From assembly GCF_037893015.1 (NCBI RefSeq), contig NC_133658.1, forward strand, positions 289,359,719 to 289,423,718: 64,000 nt of DNA. Reading direction: 5' to 3'. The translations under genes and the position numbers were made by a program. Numbering within the stretch: position 1 is the stretch's first letter; each line of letters begins with the position of its first letter. Positions 58,986 through 64,000 of the stretch are shown here, in pieces. The DNA comes from Macrotis lagotis (taxonomy: Eukaryota; Chordata; Mammalia; Peramelemorphia; Peramelidae). Under the pieces are notes generated by a model. It was not told the DNA's origin. It was given only the letters and a program-made list of their open reading frames with translations, and did not search any database.

Positions 58986-59940
58986 TAGACACAGATGACA
59001 GTTGTTTTTGTTAGAATATGGAGGAAGGGGGTGCAAATCTGATGGACAAGCCTTGGGGAATATGAATGTAATAGAATCACAAGATCTGAAAGCTAGAAAA
59101 GGAACCTTCGAGGTCATGTGATTGGTAGACACTCACAACTATGTGGGCATCTCTACCCAGTAGCCTAAAATAACCTTCTTCAAGTGTGGCAGCCTTTTGA
59201 GAGAGCCAGGCAGTCCCCAGAGAAAAAGAGGTATGATAGTACAGGGGTGCTGAGGGAAATGGCTCTGACAGGCACAAATCCAAGCTAACTATTGTTGGGG
59301 AGGGGAGAACTTTGTTCTCCTTGTTACCTCATTGCTATTGCAGGACCCCTTTCCTAATATATAGAGATGAAAACTTGAAAAGAAAACAGAATTTCCCCCA
59401 AACTTTTCACCAGTTTTACTATACAATAGAAAAAGCTGTAAATACAGAAGGGTTAGTTACAGAATAAAGACCAGGAAAAACAAATATTTGCAACCTTCTC
59501 TTAATGATTTTTGAAGTTAAAAGAGCAGAAATTGATCATGGTAAGTAAAGAAGGAATTTGTTGGAATTAAATGCAGTTTTTGAATCAAGACCGAAAACCT
59601 CTCAACTCTCAAAAACAATGATGAATTCATTTCAGGTTTGGTGGGCACCCTCTCACCTCCCATCCTACCTCAACCCACTCCCATTCTAGGAAGGAAAAAA
59701 TGAATTCTATAGAATTTAGTGTTTGTGGAATTTTCCTATGAAAACTTAAACCTAGAAGGATTTATTGTACTTTTTTGAGGCCTTGCAGGCAATTGTCAAT
59801 AAATGAAGGTTTTCCAAGGCTTTTTAGGACCAAATTCTCCTTCCTCAGACCTAGGGAAATTCACTGGGATGCCAGAAAGGATCTCCAAATTCTAAACAAT
59901 ACTGAAATCTAGTGGGGAAAATGCTCAGAAAACTGTATAT
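58986..59940. other. No recognised feature
   Basis: Intronic sequence; a short MIR-type fragment may lie at 59060-59120. Nothing else recognised. Confidence 0.4.
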
Positions 59941-59958
59941 ATATGTGTATATATATAT

Positions 59959-59959
<1 letters not shown>

Positions 59960-59990
<31 letters not shown>
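59960..59990. repeat. (CA)n microsatellite
   Basis: About 15 CA units after a TA/TG run. Confidence 0.93.
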
Positions 59991-59994
<4 letters not shown>

Positions 59995-60049
59995 GTAGTG
60001 GCTTGGTTTTCAGTAGGATGTATGACACTTAGAAAATTGTGTCCTTAAA

Positions 60050-60225
60050 ATGGAAAAGTTCCTAAACCAGACAGGAGATCAGGGTTCTATCGTCACTGCT
60101 GCTTAGGATACCTTGAGCTAGTCACCCCTTCATTTCTGGGTCTCATTTTCTTCACCTCTAAAAGCAAAAGATTGGACTAAATGATTGCTAAAGTTTTTTG
60201 ATTTCATATAAGGTGATTCTGAAAT
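60050..60225 (+). mobile_element. MIR copy
   Basis: accttgagctagtcacccct, ctcattttcttcacctctaa. Confidence 0.6.
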
Positions 60226-60784
60226 AAATCAAAATGTAGTGTGGGGATTGGAGTCAGAACTCAGGATCAAAAGCTATGAATTAAAGTCTTATTGAGCTCT
60301 GGCAGAAATTTTAGCCCTTAAGTTCACTTTCCAGTCTTAGGAGTGGAACTGTTATTGTCAGAGAGGATATACTGTGTTGAGGGTGGGTGTGTCCTTTTAC
60401 TGTTGTGAAAGCCCTTTGAAAGGCTTGGTTCAAAACGACTGTATTATGAACATGGAAATTGCTGATACTCCTTGAACTTCCTCCCTAGTAGGGCAGGCTC
60501 ACTCTTCCACACAGAGTCCATTGCAGTGAGTTTTAGATTTTTAATGGTTCTTCCCACATTTCCCCCAGACATTTCCCTTCATTCCAAGTCCCCTCTCCTT
60601 ACACTGACTTTTAAAGTTGACCCTAGTACAAAAAAACCTAGTACTCGCTCTGTCATCTGGAACATCTGACTCTTTGGGTCTGGGTTTCCCCTTTCCTCTG
60701 ATTGAGGGTGGGGAGCTATCTGTCATGTGGATAGGAGAGCAGACAAGGGTCTAAGACTCTTTGGAAGGCACAGAGTTTTATTAA

Positions 60785-60985
60785 GTGAATGATCAACTCT
60801 GGTCTCTGACTCTGTATGACCTTGGGCAAGTCACTTAACCCTATTTACCTCAGTTCATCTGTAAAATGAACTGGAGAAGGAAGTGGAAAACCACTCTAGT
60901 GTATTTGCCAAGAAAATTACAAATGGAATCACCAAAGAGTGGATACAATGGGGCCGGGGGAGCAGCTGAACAAAGAAATAGCTTA
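60785..60985 (+). mobile_element. RTE-tailed SINE
   Basis: gtatgaccttgggcaagtca, actggagaaggaagtggaaa, ggaatcaccaaagagtgg. Confidence 0.8.
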
Positions 60986-61369
60986 CATTTACATCCAAAT
61001 TTATATATAAGCTAGGGATATGTTCATGTCTTTTCCAAGTGAGTTCCTTTCCTTTTCCAAGTGAGTTCCTTTCCCTTTAAGTGGGGATGATAATATGATA
61101 ATACAGATGTGCTGGTACTGGGATAACTTACATATATTAATGTGCAACTCGTGTGTACACACACACACATACTGTCATGCACTTGTATATTGTGTACATT
61201 TGTACACATGTTTATGTACATGTGCATCTCTGTACCATATATAATGTAATATACATTTACATACGATCTCACATTTGTGCATATTTATGTGTATTCATAT
61301 TCTATTTATATGGAAATTTTATGCTGTATTTACACATTCATAAAAATAATTACATCATACTATATTCCA

Positions 61370-61500
61370 GTCCATGTACTGAGCATTTTACAATTATAAT
61401 CTCATTTGACCCTTGCAACAATCCTGGGGCTATTATCCCCATTTTACAGATGAGGAAATTGGAGTCAACCAGAGGCTAATTGACTTGCTCACATAGCTAG
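61370..61500 (-). mobile_element. MIR copy
   Basis: Antisense: ttgacccttgcaacaatcct, ttttacagatgaggaaattg. Confidence 0.75.
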
Positions 61501-61699
61501 CATTTGTGGATGGATGTTTATTTATATATGTAAATGCATAATCTTGCATGTATATGTTTGTATGGTGATATATGTATATGCACACTACTAATCCTCCATA
61601 CTAGATCTAATCCAATGCTATCTCACCTGAAAGCACTTTACATATGTTATTTCACTTGATATCCCTATGGAAAGAAGAGGCAGCTCATTTGGAATAAAA

Positions 61700-61895
61700 T
61701 GGACATTTCCTAGGATTCTAAGATTTAGAACTGGCAGGGATCTTAGAAACATAGGATTCCTTGATTTTAGAGATAAGTAAACTGAGCCCATAGGTGTATT
61801 CAGTGACCTATGGCAGGAACTCTAACTAGGTAATGAATAATAGAGCAAAGATCTGAAGCTAAGTCTTCTTGGTTCTGGGTTCCAGGTTCTCTAGC
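61700..61895 (-). mobile_element. MIR-type copy, decayed
   Basis: agatttagaactggcaggga, agagataagtaaactgagcc. Confidence 0.55.
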
Positions 61896-62134
61896 TAGTC
61901 AGGACAAACCAGTTTAGTAGAAGTTGTATAAAGAGGCAAATAAACAGTGCATCTTAGAAAAATTGCACTATATTCAATGACCTGTGGTGACCAATTTTTT
62001 TATATACCTGGGGTGGGATATTTAGTCTTTTTTAAATGTACTTTATTAAAAATAACAATTTCATTGATAACTGACATTCATGGTACCCAAATAAGGCTGT
62101 CCCATAGAACATTAATCTCTGATTCAACATTTGT

Positions 62135-62355
62135 TGTTCATTCTAGCCATTTTCCATTTTGTGATTTTCTTGGCAGAGATGCAATTCCTTCTCCAATTCG
62201 TTTTTCAGATGAAGGAAGCTGAGGCAAACAGGATTAAGTGATTTACCCAGGGTCACACAGCTGGTAAATAATCTGAGACTGGATTTGAATGTAGGAAGAT
62301 GTCTTCCTGGCTTTTAGGCCTGACACTTTATCCATTGCATCATCTAGCTGCCCTG
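62135..62355 (-). mobile_element. RTE-tailed SINE
   Basis: Antisense: tgtgattttcttggcagaga, ggtcacacagctggtaaata, gcatcatctagctgccc. Confidence 0.8.
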
Positions 62356-62439
62356 ACACAATATAAACAAACATTTAACAGAAAGAAGATACTGGGAATC
62401 ATTAGAAGCCTGAGTTGTTACTGATTCCCAAGCTATATT

Positions 62440-62600
62440 ACTTCACTGTTTATGACCTTGGATGAGTGTCCCCTCTCTGGTCTTCTGGATTCCATATTGT
62501 TCCATCTAGCTCTGTCATTCTATGTCCCAAACCCCTTCCAGTTCTGACATGGGATGTTCTAAGATCCCTTCCAGATCTGACAGTTTGTGTTCTAGAACTC
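62440..62600 (+). repeat. THER1-like tail
   Basis: Repeated 'cccttccag-tctgaca' units as at 3480-3700. Confidence 0.45.
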
Positions 62601-62609
62601 TGCATTCAG

Positions 62610-63120
62610 CATAATGACAATAACTGATAACAAATTAAATTTGTGGATAAAGAGATCTGTGAAATGGAGAGTAAATCTCTTGATGCCAGATTAAATGGAT
62701 TCAATACAATTTTGGGCCCAACCCACATTTCTTTAAAAGCTTGGAGCCCCCATCAACTGTTCATTTTCAAGACACCTGCCTCCACAACCCCATCCTCCGC
62801 AATTCTTCACCCGCCACCTGTCATCTCCACAGAGAAGCCTTTTAAATTATACGTCACAAGATCTTCCTTGTGTGGGAGACACACAACATTGGCTGCTGAT
62901 CGCCCATTCCCTAAGCCTTGGCTTGAGGTCACAGGACTAACAATGAGGATTGGGCGAAGGAGGATGTTTTGTGTGGAGGTTCCATAAGTTTTTCAGTGTC
63001 ATCAAGAAAAGTAATATAACTTGAGAAAATCTTAGTCTCTCAGGTCTCCAGTTTCTTCATCTGTAAATTCTCTTTAAGATTTCTCCTAGCTCTCTGACAT
63101 TCCATGTTATCAAAGAGAAG
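62610..63120. other. No recognised feature
   Basis: Intronic, somewhat GC-richer between 62740 and 62960. No repeat or gene recognised. Confidence 0.35.

Positions 63121-63121
<1 letters not shown>

Positions 63122-63175
<54 letters not shown>
63122..63175. repeat. (GT)n microsatellite
   Basis: 27 uninterrupted GT units. Confidence 0.95.
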
Positions 63176-63176
<1 letters not shown>

Positions 63177-63929
63177 AGTGAAAGGGGAACTTCTGGTCAA
63201 AGGGTGGGTCAGGGAAGAGGCCACAAATAGATATGCTGGGACTTGTCCTCTTCTGCTGCTATGATGACTGACCAGACTTGGTGATCTCCAGCTGTTCATC
63301 AGGTATATCCAATGGGAGGGAAGTTCCACATTGACTCTGTGGTCTCTTCCTGAAATGTGGGCCTGTGTAGAGAACAATTCAGGCTTAGACTTCCTCTGTA
63401 ACAGAGGAAGGCAGAGCCCATATATGCAAGGTCCTAGCTGTAGTAGAAAGTGCATAGGAGGAAGCCCTAGTTTCAAATTTCCTGGGTTTAAGGAAATACT
63501 GAGAATGTTGAAGACAGTAGTGCCCTATGAAAAATCTTAGTAGACTTGACCCCCCACCAGAATGTCCACAACCTCTATCTTCTACTCCCAGATGCAGAAG
63601 GTGGGAATATTAATTTTTCATCATATAACATCACTCTCACCCAGGAAGGCTATCAGCTGTAGGCCATATGTTTCAGATCCCAAAGGTCCAAGAATATGGG
63701 GTGGGGCAGGGGTTGATAGGGAGAAAGAACTGAACAGAAAGTTGGGCCCAGAATAATTTAGGCCCAAGCTTTCTCTTTTGAGACATTTCTTTTTCCCTAA
63801 GAAACCAGGAAAAGTTGAATGAAAAGATAGGGATAAAATATCTAGGAAAGCATTTGGACTTTAGCTTTTGGGGTAACCCATATTTTTTTGTATCTTTAGG
63901 TTGGACCTGGATGGAATCTTTGGGACCAT

Positions 63930-64000
63930 CCACCATAGTCTCCTCATTTTATTGGTCCAGAGAAGTGAGGTGACTGGACCATGGTCACCTAGCTAATTAG
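63930..64000 (-). mobile_element. MIR fragment at window end
   Basis: Antisense core: ctcctcattttattggtcca, gaagtgaggtgactgg. Confidence 0.5.

Larger units (their letters stand above)
57556..64000 (+). other. FAM78A: FAM78A intron 1 (5' part)
   Basis: The intron begins with a GTGAGT donor. No downstream FAM78A exon (expected to start SSWELPDL...) is present in the window. About 57.56-58.75 kb is GC-moderate and free of recognised repeats. From 58.76 kb on there are MIR copies, RTE-tailed SINEs and CA/GT microsatellites. I saw no other coding region. Confidence 0.85.

Overview
This is vertebrate nuclear DNA, almost certainly from a marsupial. The window is packed with tRNA-headed SINEs whose core reads like 'ggcagctaggtgg...gagtcaggag...ttaataattacctagctg...ccttgggcaag', with RTE LINEs and RTE-tailed SINEs, marsupial-type LINE-1 3' ends, and many old L2 and MIR/THER1 copies. 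The SINE tail form 'ccttgcaaaaacctaaaa' makes me favour an Australian (dasyurid-like) species over an American opossum, but the species is an inference.

Only two protein genes are supported. PLPP7 (inactive phospholipid phosphatase 7, also called NET39) lies on the minus strand. Coding exon 1 is at 42262-42712 and the last coding exon is at 8553-8917; spliced together they give a complete 271-codon protein. Its single intron is about 33.3 kb and is filled with transposon debris. FAM78A lies on the plus strand. Its CpG-island promoter is at about 55.2-56.5 kb and its first coding exon is at 57233-57555; the rest of the gene lies to the right of the window. The head-to-head order PLPP7(-)/FAM78A(+) matches the mammalian arrangement known at human 9q34.13, and this settles FAM78A versus its paralogue FAM78B.

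Layout: 1-6.9 kb, sequence 3' of PLPP7 with an old L2 carrying later insertions. 6.9-8.55 kb, probable PLPP7 3' UTR. 8.9-42.26 kb, the PLPP7 intron, with L1, RTE, L2, SINE, MIR and hAT copies and a 7SL RNA retrocopy. 42.26-42.9 kb, PLPP7 first coding exon and proximal promoter, with a MEF2 consensus flanked by two E-boxes. 43-55 kb, the shared interval between the two genes, partly repeats and with one candidate conserved element at 54.3-54.5 kb. 55.2-57.56 kb, FAM78A promoter and first coding exon. 57.56-64 kb, FAM78A intron.

The most unusual sequence-level observation is a chimeric SINE at 17446-17698. Its interior contains a patch of about 103 bp copied almost perfectly from 14713-14815, including the junction between a target site and another SINE. 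A second local duplication (252 bp, 96% identical, no indels) copies an internal piece of an L1. I saw no retrovirus-like element, no CRISPR array and no intact functional RNA gene.
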